This document shows, in pieces, positions 8,720-17,130 of a DNA stretch of 24,701 bases (its first letter is position 1; every line of letters starts with the position of its first letter). A program made the translations under genes and the position numbers. The notes under the pieces were generated by a model. It searched no databases, was not told where the DNA came from, and saw only the letters and a program-made list of their open reading frames with translations. The DNA lies in the IMG/VR virus record IMGVR_UViG_3300038463_000111, positions 1 to 24,701 of that record, one strand, 5' to 3'. The DNA comes from a virus.

Positions 8720-10387
8720 TTAGGTGCCTAGTGGCTTGAATGTTTTACCGGGTGAATCTCCACCGCTTGAACGACGAGTCTTCGCAGCTTCAGCTTCATC
8801 AATAGCGTGTTGAACTCGGTCTGCGTTAATATTCGTAATCGAAGTTCCGCTTGGAAGCGATTCCCCAATAAGCGACTCGGAAGCCGGTCGTCCAACGGAC
8901 GAAGACCTGGCTTTCATTTTTGTATCAGCTAAGAGACTAGCTCCTTGCCCATAAAGAAGACTTCCACCTGAATCCATATGGGTCTTCAGTGCATGGAGTG
9001 AAGCTAGATAGTCATCATCCGCTCGAACCTCTTTTGACTCGGCCCGGTCTTCCGGCGATGGTTTCTCGGGCTTTATAGGTTTTGCAATTGGAGCAAACGC
9101 TCCTCTTTGAGAGCCGGGGTAGTAATAGGCAGCTGCGTGTTTGAGAAGTTGATCCGGGTTGACTTCTCGCCCTTCAGCAGCGGCTTTTTGGGCCTCATCG
9201 GCAGCCCACTTCTGAACGCGGGGATCTTGTAAAATATCGGTTTTGCCAGTTGCCGGAGAGTATTTGGTATTCTTGATATAGTCATTGATTCCTTCGAGTG
9301 CAATTTTATTTGACTCGGTCCGGATTTGCTGCGCTGCAATTGAAGCTCTTTGAGCTAGAGCCTGATTGTCGGTTTGAGTACCGATAGCTTCAGCTTTGGT
9401 CGCAGCAGCAGTCATGCCCAATTGCGTAGCGAGTTTAGTCGCTTCTTGGGCATTGTTCGTCATATGGTATGCCTGAGCATACATGGTTTGAGCATTTTTC
9501 GAATTGTGCTCAAAATCGTCCTTTTGGGCTGCAACGTCACGGTCGATGGTGGATTTAAGATTATCCAACATCTGGTTGTTTCCCAGATGAAGAAGTCCCT
9601 GAGCTGCCCCACCAAGACCAGAGGCAATCACCATCAAAATTTGACGTCCCGTACCCATGTTATTCCAGGCGCGGTCGGGGTCGATTTTCTGGTCCTTGAT
9701 CTGATTGAAATATTGCTCTGAAGCCTGAAGTTGCTGTTGTGCAGATTTCTTTAGTGCATCAGCTTCGGCACTTTTATCGTCGGCAAATTTCTGTTGAGTC
9801 TCAGAAAGTTTCCCTTGAGCAACTGCCTTATCGATACCGCCCTCGGATATAACTTTAGCGAGCGTATCGGTCTGAACTGCTTCTTGCTGTTTATCGGCTA
9901 CAGCCTGTGCCCAAACAGCCTGATTTCCCTGAAGCATTCCAGGGTCAACCAATGGACGAACAGCGGCCGGAGCGCCCGGAATTGTCCGGTTAATTGCAGT
10001 TGTATCCGGAGGTGCCCAAGGAGCTGTTGGAGCGACAGGAGCTGCTGGAGCGACAGGAGCTGCCCCTGGAAGCGGCATCGGAGTCACTGGACGTGCTCCA
10101 GCTCCAGCGGGACGTATGAATGGAGCTACCGGTCCTGCAAATGGAGCTTGAGTTCCAAGAGCCCGTCCCCATCCAGAAACATCTGTTCCTGGGTTGACCA
10201 TAGGAACTGTGCCCATAAGTCCAGCATCAGGAGGCGGACCGCCCTGAGCAAGAGGTTGTGATAAATTTACCGGGGTGTTGGCGGCATTTTGGTATTGTGC
10301 CGACTGTTGTGCCTGTTGTAGTGGAGATAAAGAATTCCATACAGACATATCAACGCCCGGAGGCGGCGCGAGAGTTTGATCAGCCAT
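8720..10387 (-). CDS. Putative internal virion protein, Pro/Ala-rich N-terminus
   Basis: This 555-aa protein has an N-terminal 1-150 rich in Pro, Ala and Gly (PVAPAAPVAPTAPWAPP at 111-127), probably disordered. Residues about 150-235 are helical and charged. A Gly-containing hydrophobic helix follows at 249-270 (QILMVIASGLGG), then IDRDVAAQKDDFEH, a pattern I associate with internal phage structural proteins. A long helical region continues to about 365, and the C-terminus is charged and low-complexity. The ATG has GAGGG upstream and overlaps the S74 gene by eight bases. A role in the ejection apparatus is inferred from its position between tail and fibre genes. A structural protein of another kind remains possible. 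Confidence 0.6.
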   Translation of the reverse strand: MADQTLAPPPGVDMSVWNSLSPLQQAQQSAQYQNAANTPVNLSQPLAQGGPPPDAGLMGTVPMVNPGTDVSGWGRALGTQAPFAGPVAPFIRPAGAGARPVTPMPLPGAAPVAPAAPVAPTAPWAPPDTTAINRTIPGAPAAVRPLVDPGMLQGNQAVWAQAVADKQQEAVQTDTLAKVISEGGIDKAVAQGKLSETQQKFADDKSAEADALKKSAQQQLQASEQYFNQIKDQKIDPDRAWNNMGTGRQILMVIASGLGGAAQGLLHLGNNQMLDNLKSTIDRDVAAQKDDFEHNSKNAQTMYAQAYHMTNNAQEATKLATQLGMTAAATKAEAIGTQTDNQALAQRASIAAQQIRTESNKIALEGINDYIKNTKYSPATGKTDILQDPRVQKWAADEAQKAAAEGREVNPDQLLKHAAAYYYPGSQRGAFAPIAKPIKPEKPSPEDRAESKEVRADDDYLASLHALKTHMDSGGSLLYGQGASLLADTKMKARSSSVGRPASESLIGESLPSGTSITNINADRVQHAIDEAEAAKTRRSSGGDSPGKTFKPLGT

Positions 10388-11765
10388 GTTTGGAGCCCTC
10401 TAGTTCTTTGACTCGCTCATGTAACCGGCCAAGACCTGCCATAACGGCCGACAAAGCAACCTTGGGCTCGATGACTTTACCCCGAGGCGTATCACTCACC
10501 ATTTGAGATCCAATTGATGGTGCTCGTTCTACATCTTGAGCCATAACACCCAGGTATTTTCCACCATTCGGTCCGGCCTGACGAGGTTCATCCTGTGGAT
10601 CTTTATACGTGTAAGAAGCTGGATGGAGATAATCCAAGAATGCGTCAGCCAATGTTCTGTGGTCACCATCCACTTTTTTAGCGCGTTCATCCGATTCAAT
10701 GGCTCCAACCATGGACGCCATTTGTGCGGTACTCATACCGCCTGAAGACCCACCAGTTGAAGGTGGTTTCCCTGCTGAACCAGTCAGGCTCGGTAGTCCT
10801 GAAAGTCCAAGAGTTGAAGTCACATCCGAGGTATACTGTCCTTCGGGTTGGATATTTGCTTTCGTATTCACGTCGCTCATTGCACCTGCGCCTGCAACAG
10901 ATGCGGCGGCTTGCATAACGGCTCCAAGGGTTTGTGTACCCTCATTGAAGGTCTGCTGGTTGAGTTGCCCCTGGAGACCCTGAGCCGTGAGATTTTCTCC
11001 AGTATAGGCGTTTAGAGCATTGGTCTGGGCTCCCTGGGCGCCTAATTGAAGACCACCCATGCCGAGACCATACGTATTTTGTTGTGCAGCATTCTGCAAT
11101 GCAGTCTGTTGCTGCAATGCGGCCTGTTGCTGGGCCTGTTGCTGCTCTAAACCATATTGACCTAGAGCCAACTGACCCTGGGTACCATATAACTGTCCGG
11201 CTTGACCTGCCGCAGCATTTTCCATCCCAGCCATCGTTTGCTGGCTCGCTGCCGCCGCCTGACCTTGGGTGGCCGCCAGGTTACCTTGGCCCGCCAACTG
11301 CGCCGCGTTTTGAGAAAGGGCCCCTCCTGTGGCAGAACGGGCCATCGCCATCTGGGATGCGATATTCTGCCCAGTCGCTGCCTGCATCTGGGCCTGAGCT
11401 GCTTGAGCAGCAGGTCCCTTACCTATAGCGGTCTGACCCAATAGGCCAGCCATCGAGCCAACTCCACCCGAAGAACCGGCTAAAGCTGCCTGACTTTGAG
11501 CCTGAAACGGATTAGATATCTGAGCGGCCTGAGCCTGAGCCGCCTGAGCATTGTCAAATTCAGCTTCGGACGATTGACCCTGTCCGAGAATGTTATTGTA
11601 TGCCGCTGCATTAGGACCGGTGACAGCTGGTCCTTGCCCGAATATTGCTTGTCCGATCCCAGCTAGCCCAGTTTCAGGGGCATTAGTCGCTGCCGTCCCG
11701 GCTACAGAATTAGATCCACCTGCCTCGAGACTCGGGTCGTAAGCCCCATAATTGCCTTGACTCAT
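10380..11765 (-). CDS. Gln/Ala-rich virion protein with C-terminal S74-type chaperone domain
   Basis: This is a 461-aa protein. Residues about 70-290 are extremely rich in Ala, Gln and Gly (AQAAQAQMQAATGQ, EQQQAQQQAALQQQ) and should form long helices. The end (about 358-456) matches the S74 intramolecular chaperone pattern: SDERAKKVDG, then LHPASYTYKDP, GKYLGVMAQDVERAP, VIEPKVALSAVMAGL and a closing helix RLHERVKELE. The SD at 358-359 fits the cleavage-site Ser-Asp of the family. A second similar motif, MSDVNTKANI, occurs at 296-305. S74 domains usually trimerise fibres and cut themselves off. Here the carrier is not an obvious fibre. The gene overlaps both neighbours (4 and 8 bases). Confidence 0.8.
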   Translation of the reverse strand: MSQGNYGAYDPSLEAGGSNSVAGTAATNAPETGLAGIGQAIFGQGPAVTGPNAAAYNNILGQGQSSEAEFDNAQAAQAQAAQISNPFQAQSQAALAGSSGGVGSMAGLLGQTAIGKGPAAQAAQAQMQAATGQNIASQMAMARSATGGALSQNAAQLAGQGNLAATQGQAAAASQQTMAGMENAAAGQAGQLYGTQGQLALGQYGLEQQQAQQQAALQQQTALQNAAQQNTYGLGMGGLQLGAQGAQTNALNAYTGENLTAQGLQGQLNQQTFNEGTQTLGAVMQAAASVAGAGAMSDVNTKANIQPEGQYTSDVTSTLGLSGLPSLTGSAGKPPSTGGSSGGMSTAQMASMVGAIESDERAKKVDGDHRTLADAFLDYLHPASYTYKDPQDEPRQAGPNGGKYLGVMAQDVERAPSIGSQMVSDTPRGKVIEPKVALSAVMAGLGRLHERVKELEGSKHG

Positions 11766-14700
11766 GTGCTTCTCGCTCCCGCTGGAATTAGGAGATATCG
11801 CGGACCCAATTCCTGCGTTTCAATAGCAAGTCCAATAAATACTGCACCTTGACCGGTCCAACCAGCAGTTGGGGTATTAGAGGCATATGGGGTAGTATCA
11901 GAAACAGTAAACTGATATTCTTGTCCCATGTTATATTTAGCGCCGATAAACATTTGAACCTGTCCTGGAATTGCAAGAACTGCTAATTGATTTTGATTCC
12001 AATTGACTGTCTGAACTATCGTATTATCGCCATTCAATGCCAATTGAATTTGGAGACCACAAAGATCAGCGCCGGTAGCCAAATTGGATTTCAGACTAGC
12101 CGTAATGACCTGGCTGTATCCCTGGACTGATGTCTTGATCCAGGCTGTGCTTACTGAAGTAGGCACAAAGAAAACCATGTTACTGGAGGTGTTCGTGTCG
12201 AACCAATAAAATGTAGATCCTGGAGCGTTTTCTTGCCAAAGTTGACCGTCTCCTGTCAGGATAGTAAGTAGATTTGGAGACTGATACGATAGACACGCGG
12301 AGGCAACTGGCATAACGAACTGTGCGTACGTATGAAGTGACCATTGTTTCAGGTAGTAGTCATAAACAATTGCAGCCGAGTAGGTTCCATCCGTACAAAT
12401 AAATCGAATTTGTTGTGCTTCAGGGATTTTGACGATATCCACAATGATTGGATATTGATTCGTCAGATCCTGAACCTGTGCTCCAATCCAACTAACTGAA
12501 AGATCTCGACCTAGGAGATAGATCCCATTATTGGATTGAAAGAAAACTCCAACATCGGTCGTTTCAATAGCTTGGGATGAAATACAACCGACATTGGTTG
12601 GTATTTGAATAGGAACAGTCCAGTCCGAACCAGAACTTGTTGGGGACGGACCATTCAGTCCTTGCATAACCCAAATGGAAGATTCCTTGAATACGAGGAA
12701 TTTATCGTCCATGGAGGCAATGGCGGTGATATCTCCTTTTTCAGGAAAGGGAACAACCAAGGTTCCGCTAAATCCTGGAGCTGCTCCGGGCTCAAATACC
12801 TGACTAAACCACACCTGCTGGAGAGTTTCGTCGACCCCTGCGATTCTTCCGCAGTGAGTAATCTGCATAAGAAATGCAGGTGGGTTTATATTTGGTAGCA
12901 CCCCACCAGTTGTGTATAACAATGATGCGGTCTGGAGATTAGCGTCAGATACGTTATCTACAGAAATAGAACTTGGGTACGCGATGTAAGGCGCATGCGT
13001 ATTTGAGCATGCAATTCTATCTAGAAAATAAAATATTGAACCGTTAGCGGTAGTTCTATATATTTCAGCAAATACCTGACCGGGGGTATCAATATCTTTC
13101 CACGTAGCCTGATATGATAGTATCTGCAGTTGAATCCCATATCCCACGAGTGACGGATTGGGGAACGTAATCGGTGAGATGAAGAAGGGAGCAGATCTAT
13201 GAATTAGTCCAGAAGCAGTCTGATATGAATAACAAATCGCATACTGATACAATCCATCCGACAAATCAGCTGATGAGGCATTATACCAAATGGAGTATGA
13301 AAATTCAGGATAGTTGAAGAAGTTATCCTCGAATGCAGTCTTTGCGTCCGTGATGAATGGGGATCCTCCAGATATATGAAGTTCTGATCCCAATTCAGAA
13401 GTTGCATACATATTATCGATATGCTCTTCATCGAAGAAGAAATCACATGTCCAAGACTGTTGGTTGAAACCAGATTGTACTGATACGGATTCACCGGCTG
13501 TGACGAGACCGATAGAAAATCTGGTTCCCGTAGAATCAACATTCATAAGAGAGTGGTGACCACTCCAATATAAAGTTGTATATAACAATTGATAATTAAC
13601 AGACAACACATTTTTGGCAACGGTTGCTACCGGAAGCAATTGGTTATTAACCTGCACATTCTGCCATTGCATCAAGTACATAGTGACTTGCTGCGATTGG
13701 ACCACATTTGACCCGGTATCAACTTGATCAAATAGAAGGAATGCACAAACCATGTAAGGGACTCCCCTAAACATGAATGGGCGTGCTAGTGCATAGTATC
13801 CAACGGGACCGTAATCTGTATAGAAAGTCTCTCCGAAAACATTATTCCAACAAGACCACCCAATCTGAACACATTCAATTCCTTTTGCAGATGAATAATT
13901 CTGTCCATATTGAAATGTGATGAGTAAATGGGAATTATCTAGTCGTACAGCACCGGTTAGACCTGAATTATCGGGGATGGTAGCTTGTTGAGATCCACCG
14001 CCTCCTATAGTGAAAACATAATCACCGGAGTACTGGAGCATGAAATAACGATAGACTGAACTACCGTCTTTGGTTGCAAATACAGCCCAGTTTTGTTCTC
14101 CATAAGTAGCGACAGCAAAATTTGGGTATTGAAGAGTCTGACCCATTGCTGGAACAGCAAAGGTTCGCGATACGTCAAACGCCCCAGTTGGGAAAAAGTA
14201 GGCCCAATTTAAGAGGGTGGAACTATAATTGTATAGAACGATAAAACCATTCTGGGGATCATTTACGTAAGGAACAACATCGTAAGCTGGATTTGTTGCT
14301 GTAACCGTGACCAGAGTTGTCGGAGCTGAGAATGTATTTGTAGAAGGGGAATAATTGATTAGATATAAAACACCGTTCGTTGGATCTTGTGTAAATATAG
14401 CAATTTGGTTTGCTGGCAGTGCCCCTGGAATCACAAAGGCATTATTTATGAGTCCAGTAAGACTGGCGAGTTGTTGAATTACAGTCGGTTCAAGAATTAT
14501 GTCGCCGGTATCGGAGTCATAAACCGTAGCAACAACATTCGTTCCAACTGCGGGAACAAGTTGCATACTGAATGCAATTCGGAGATTTCGATTATTGTAT
14601 GGGAAATCAAGAAGAAATACGAATGTTCCTTGAGATGCGGAATTTACTGGACGGCGCAGCGGATAAACTGGAGGAAGTGGTGATATTTCAGCTACAGCGT

Positions 14701-14989
14701 CGAAGGCTTGAGAATAGAAATAGAGCGTGGAATCGTCTATCATGGTGACGTCTGAACGATTCCAGCTCGTCACATATTGTCCATTAGTAAGAAGCGTAGT
14801 CCCGTTTGGCGGAAGGACTCCGCCAGAATTTAGTGCTTTGATCCCAACACGTTTATCGATAGCCCCAACTTTAGTGAAATTGCCATTTACTACAGAATAT
14901 TGACGAGCATTAGGATCAAGATACTCCTGTGCTGTCTTATTATCAATTCCACCGGCAAAAGGATACTGAACTATTTTAGGCTGGGTCAT
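11762..14989 (-). CDS. Large nozzle/stabilisation-like tail protein
   Basis: This 1075-aa, beta-rich and Tyr/Asn/Thr-rich protein has no collagen or S74 part. Its C-terminal half contains a stretch typical of podovirus nozzle or DNA-stabilisation proteins (T7 gp12 and P22 gp10 types): RIAGVDETLQQVWFSQ, DDKFLVFKESSIWVMQG, GCISSQAIETTDVGVFFQS, NNGIYLLGRDLSVSWIG, then IRFICTDG and YDYYLKQWSLHTY, which resembles repeated propeller blades. The N-terminus opens with FAGGIDNKTAQEYLDPNARQ, as in such proteins. It is longer than T7 gp12 or P22 gp10, so an extra domain is likely. It follows the adaptor and overlaps the next gene by four bases. It probably forms the distal tail tube that closes DNA in. 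Confidence 0.7.
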   Translation of the reverse strand: MTQPKIVQYPFAGGIDNKTAQEYLDPNARQYSVVNGNFTKVGAIDKRVGIKALNSGGVLPPNGTTLLTNGQYVTSWNRSDVTMIDDSTLYFYSQAFDAVAEISPLPPVYPLRRPVNSASQGTFVFLLDFPYNNRNLRIAFSMQLVPAVGTNVVATVYDSDTGDIILEPTVIQQLASLTGLINNAFVIPGALPANQIAIFTQDPTNGVLYLINYSPSTNTFSAPTTLVTVTATNPAYDVVPYVNDPQNGFIVLYNYSSTLLNWAYFFPTGAFDVSRTFAVPAMGQTLQYPNFAVATYGEQNWAVFATKDGSSVYRYFMLQYSGDYVFTIGGGGSQQATIPDNSGLTGAVRLDNSHLLITFQYGQNYSSAKGIECVQIGWSCWNNVFGETFYTDYGPVGYYALARPFMFRGVPYMVCAFLLFDQVDTGSNVVQSQQVTMYLMQWQNVQVNNQLLPVATVAKNVLSVNYQLLYTTLYWSGHHSLMNVDSTGTRFSIGLVTAGESVSVQSGFNQQSWTCDFFFDEEHIDNMYATSELGSELHISGGSPFITDAKTAFEDNFFNYPEFSYSIWYNASSADLSDGLYQYAICYSYQTASGLIHRSAPFFISPITFPNPSLVGYGIQLQILSYQATWKDIDTPGQVFAEIYRTTANGSIFYFLDRIACSNTHAPYIAYPSSISVDNVSDANLQTASLLYTTGGVLPNINPPAFLMQITHCGRIAGVDETLQQVWFSQVFEPGAAPGFSGTLVVPFPEKGDITAIASMDDKFLVFKESSIWVMQGLNGPSPTSSGSDWTVPIQIPTNVGCISSQAIETTDVGVFFQSNNGIYLLGRDLSVSWIGAQVQDLTNQYPIIVDIVKIPEAQQIRFICTDGTYSAAIVYDYYLKQWSLHTYAQFVMPVASACLSYQSPNLLTILTGDGQLWQENAPGSTFYWFDTNTSSNMVFFVPTSVSTAWIKTSVQGYSQVITASLKSNLATGADLCGLQIQLALNGDNTIVQTVNWNQNQLAVLAIPGQVQMFIGAKYNMGQEYQFTVSDTTPYASNTPTAGWTGQGAVFIGLAIETQELGPRYLLIPAGARST

Positions 14990-15480
14990 CCGTAGATCTC
15001 AATGTCCATTAACACCGGAGTACCTTCAACAAACACCGATACCTTCGTCCATAAGGTCAAATAACGGTTCAACGGGTACGGAGGTGTTGGACCAGTTGGA
15101 GCAATTACACAATGACCCTCAATAAATCCTCCAGATACCGCATTTATTCTGTACCCGGTATACGGAACATTCAATTCGTGAGCAATAAAATTGAATCCCG
15201 TAGCTCCTCCCGTGTACCCATTTACTAATGGGACACCTTGCAATAAATTTTTGTTTCCGGTCGGATCAGATTTTGCAACCTGAGTTGCCGATGCAATTTT
15301 AGATTGCAAATCATTGAGGGCACGAGCTACAGCCGGATCTACGTCAGGTGCATTAAATACTTCACGAGCCTGAGTTGGTCCCGGTACTAAAATTGATGGT
15401 TTTGGTACAGGTTGATTACCGGAGGTAGTATTTACCTGTCCGTAAGGTTGATATTGAATACGACCAGGGATCCGCGGCAT
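14986..15480 (-). CDS. Small neck or tail protein of unknown family
   Basis: This 164-aa protein has a Pro/Gln/Gly-rich N-terminal third, a short helix (AVARALNDLQSKIASATQV, about residues 50-68), then a beta-rich end (FNFIAHELNVPYTGYRINAVSGG, then VSVFVEGTPVLMDIEIYG). The layout of an extended arm, a helix and a beta domain suits a protein that ties tail parts together. It lies between the adaptor-like gene and the nozzle-like gene and overlaps the latter by four bases (ATGA). I do not recognise a named family. Confidence 0.65.
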   Translation of the reverse strand: MPRIPGRIQYQPYGQVNTTSGNQPVPKPSILVPGPTQAREVFNAPDVDPAVARALNDLQSKIASATQVAKSDPTGNKNLLQGVPLVNGYTGGATGFNFIAHELNVPYTGYRINAVSGGFIEGHCVIAPTGPTPPYPLNRYLTLWTKVSVFVEGTPVLMDIEIYG

Positions 15481-15483
15481 GAT

Positions 15484-16245
15484 TCAGTAGAACCATCCAT
15501 CGTTCCCGTCATCGTTAATTTCATGCACACGTTCTGCGGAGTTGTTGTCCCTTCGTGGAGCGGAAGAAAGTATTCTCTGCTTTTCCTGTTCCTGTTTCGC
15601 TGAGTATATAGCGATCTGATCCATGCGACCAAACTTCAAAAGAAGATTGATCGCCATATCAAGAACGATGTACTCGTCCCACCCATTTATCGAATCGATT
15701 GTGGCCCCTGGACTTGAAAGTTTTGGAGCTATCGGAATATAATTCAACTTCATCTGAAATACAGATTGAGGAGGAGGCATCAAAACGATGGTTGGAGTAC
15801 CACCGGAGCCAACACCTTGGCATTGGTAATAGACGGTAGTCCCAATGAACCAACCGACCGCACCGAGCCAGAAACGATAGAAATTCCGCTCCTCTTCCTG
15901 AAAAGGAGTGCAGGTGATGATGAGTGTTGGACTTACGAATGCATCGAGTGAAATTACTCGATAGAAATCATTTGGTAGATTATAGATACTTCCAGGCGGA
16001 GGATTTTGTTGCGGTGGATTTGGGGTTCCCTGACCTGGAGTTACATTAAAATAGTATGGAGCTCGATAATAATTACCGTTCCATGTGCTATTTACGATTA
16101 GGTCATACCATTTGGCGATCCCAACGTTTGCAAGGTCAGTTAACTCTTGTGGAGTAATTGCACCATTAGGTCCAACGGCTCCTTCAAGATTTACCCTTTG
16201 CAAAGCTCTTGTCTGTAGCTGAGCGAGTGATACGGAATATGCCAT
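15484..16245 (-). CDS. Head-tail adaptor-like protein
   Basis: This 253-aa protein is probably the ring that joins the portal to the tail. Its C-terminal half has features common to phage adaptor proteins: INLP/NDFYRVISLD early, a Pro-rich strand (TPTIVLMPPPQS), then GWDEYIVLDMAINLLLKF, a helix with many Glu/Gln (SAKQEQEKQRI) and a C-terminal SAPRRDN...AERVHEI. N-terminal residues 1-55 are helical (ALQRVNLEG, ELTDLANVGIAKWYDLI). It is the first gene after the terminator, only about 18 bases from the hairpin, and the next gene starts three bases after its stop. The ribosome site is weak. Assignment rests on pattern and position, without a search. Confidence 0.65.
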   Translation of the reverse strand: MAYSVSLAQLQTRALQRVNLEGAVGPNGAITPQELTDLANVGIAKWYDLIVNSTWNGNYYRAPYYFNVTPGQGTPNPPQQNPPPGSIYNLPNDFYRVISLDAFVSPTLIITCTPFQEEERNFYRFWLGAVGWFIGTTVYYQCQGVGSGGTPTIVLMPPPQSVFQMKLNYIPIAPKLSSPGATIDSINGWDEYIVLDMAINLLLKFGRMDQIAIYSAKQEQEKQRILSSAPRRDNNSAERVHEINDDGNDGWFY

Positions 16246-16263
16246 TATGTACTCTACTCATAG

Positions 16264-16306
16264 AAAAACGCCCCACTAAGCATTTTGAACTTAGTGGGGC
16301 GTTTTT
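16264..16306 (-). terminator. Strong intrinsic (rho-independent) terminator, symmetric
   Basis: A perfect 17-bp stem (16264-16280 pairing with 16290-16306) encloses a 9-base loop. It is GC-rich in the middle (CGCCCCAC / GTGGGGCG), with a run of five A at one end and five T at the other. On the minus strand the T run follows the stem, as needed for termination after the acidic-protein gene. The mirror symmetry means it could also end transcripts on the plus strand. It is the only clear terminator in the window and separates head genes from neck and tail genes. Confidence 0.93.
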
Positions 16307-16324
16307 GTTTGGGTTCGATGACCT

Positions 16325-16582
16325 TTATCCGGTTGGCCCTTCTTCTGGCTCGTCTTTAGCCCCGGAATCTTCTTTTTCCCAAGCGGCGTGGTCCAACCCA
16401 TGGAGAGCTTCAAAAGCCTTGAGAGCGGCCGAGGCGTCCCCTTCTTGGACTGCCTTCATGAAGGCTTCCATAGAGGTATGCTTATGTTCGACAATCTGTT
16501 TTTCGGACAGATCTTCGAACTCATCCTCCCCATCACCCATTTCTTCGGATGATGGGGGCGCCTCTTCCTCTTCGTCAGACAT
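16325..16582 (-). CDS. Very acidic small protein before the terminator
   Basis: From the ATG at 16582 this is 85 aa and starts MSDEEEEAPP. A longer form from a GTG at 16621 overlaps the previous stop as GTGA and would give 98 aa with a basic, hydrophobic N-terminal extension. I prefer the ATG because the extension looks unlike the rest, but the GTG is possible. The protein is dominated by Glu and Asp at both ends, with a helix in the middle (SMEAFMKAVQEGDASAALKAFEAL). It is the last gene before the strong terminator. Acidic small proteins in head operons can mimic DNA or act as assembly factors. No family is recognised. Confidence 0.65.
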   Translation of the reverse strand: MSDEEEEAPPSSEEMGDGEDEFEDLSEKQIVEHKHTSMEAFMKAVQEGDASAALKAFEALHGLDHAAWEKEDSGAKDEPEEGPTG

Positions 16583-16617
16583 TTTAGGTCTGCCTAAGAG
16601 TATGCCAATCGAAGGAC

Positions 16618-17094
16618 TCACGGTTGAGGTCCGTTGCGATAGGTGAAGTGACAGAAAATTGTTGCCCCAACCGGGGGATCTGTGGCAACACCAGCACTAA
16701 ATACAGTGAACGGGATGCTCCACGTATTTAGTTGACCCGAGTTCGACGGGTTACTAGTTGGGCCGACAACCCCAGACACAGTGTTCTGGAACGGAGTTCC
16801 AAACTCAATTGTCCAAGTTCCAGCGGCTTGACCAGCGATTGCAATAGATGCAACTGGAGCAATGACGCCTGCAAATGGATCTGTGGTTGTAACTAGTGTT
16901 GTTCCAGTTGTGCCGGTACCCCCAGCAATTCCAGAGGTACCGCGTTGTACCTGGATAAATTCCCCGTTCGGATCACCTTCTCCGACAACTGGTCCAAGAG
17001 CACCCGTAGGAGCTGCTGGATAGCCAATTGCGAATCGGTAATTTACGTGGAAAAGACCCTGCGTATTTGCTACCTGATATTGATTATCACTCAT
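16618..17094 (-). CDS. Gly/Thr-rich accessory head protein, possible decoration protein
   Basis: This 158-aa protein is not recognised by family. It is low in charge and rich in Gly, Thr, Pro and beta-forming residues (TGTTGTTLVTTT, IAIAGQAAGTWTIEF), and ends in a stretch that reads like a beta sandwich. It follows the major capsid gene, where decoration or head-completion proteins are common. The ATG at 17094 has AAGGAG about eight bases upstream. That site lies inside a 12-bp perfect palindrome. The stop overlaps a GTG of the next reading frame. The decoration role is inferred from position and composition only. Confidence 0.7.
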   Translation of the reverse strand: MSDNQYQVANTQGLFHVNYRFAIGYPAAPTGALGPVVGEGDPNGEFIQVQRGTSGIAGGTGTTGTTLVTTTDPFAGVIAPVASIAIAGQAAGTWTIEFGTPFQNTVSGVVGPTSNPSNSGQLNTWSIPFTVFSAGVATDPPVGATIFCHFTYRNGPQP

Positions 17095-17106
17095 AGGAGA
17101 TCTCCT
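17095..17106 (-). promoter_or_regulatory. Ribosome binding site inside a perfect palindrome
   Basis: The 12 bases just before the ATG at 17094 read AGGAGATCTCCT, a perfect palindrome that contains the GGAG ribosome site. It could fold as a 4-bp stem with a GATC loop and weaken ribosome access. Chance is a fair alternative, since AGGAG is expected here anyway. Confidence 0.35.
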
Positions 17107-17130
17107 TGGTTGTTAAGGCCAGAGAGCCTC

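Noticed and set aside
16209-16646. Plus-strand ORF of 145 aa crossing the terminator
   Set aside because: It runs through the terminator hairpin and is antisense to two genes. It is Ser-rich because the acidic gene opposite is Glu-rich.
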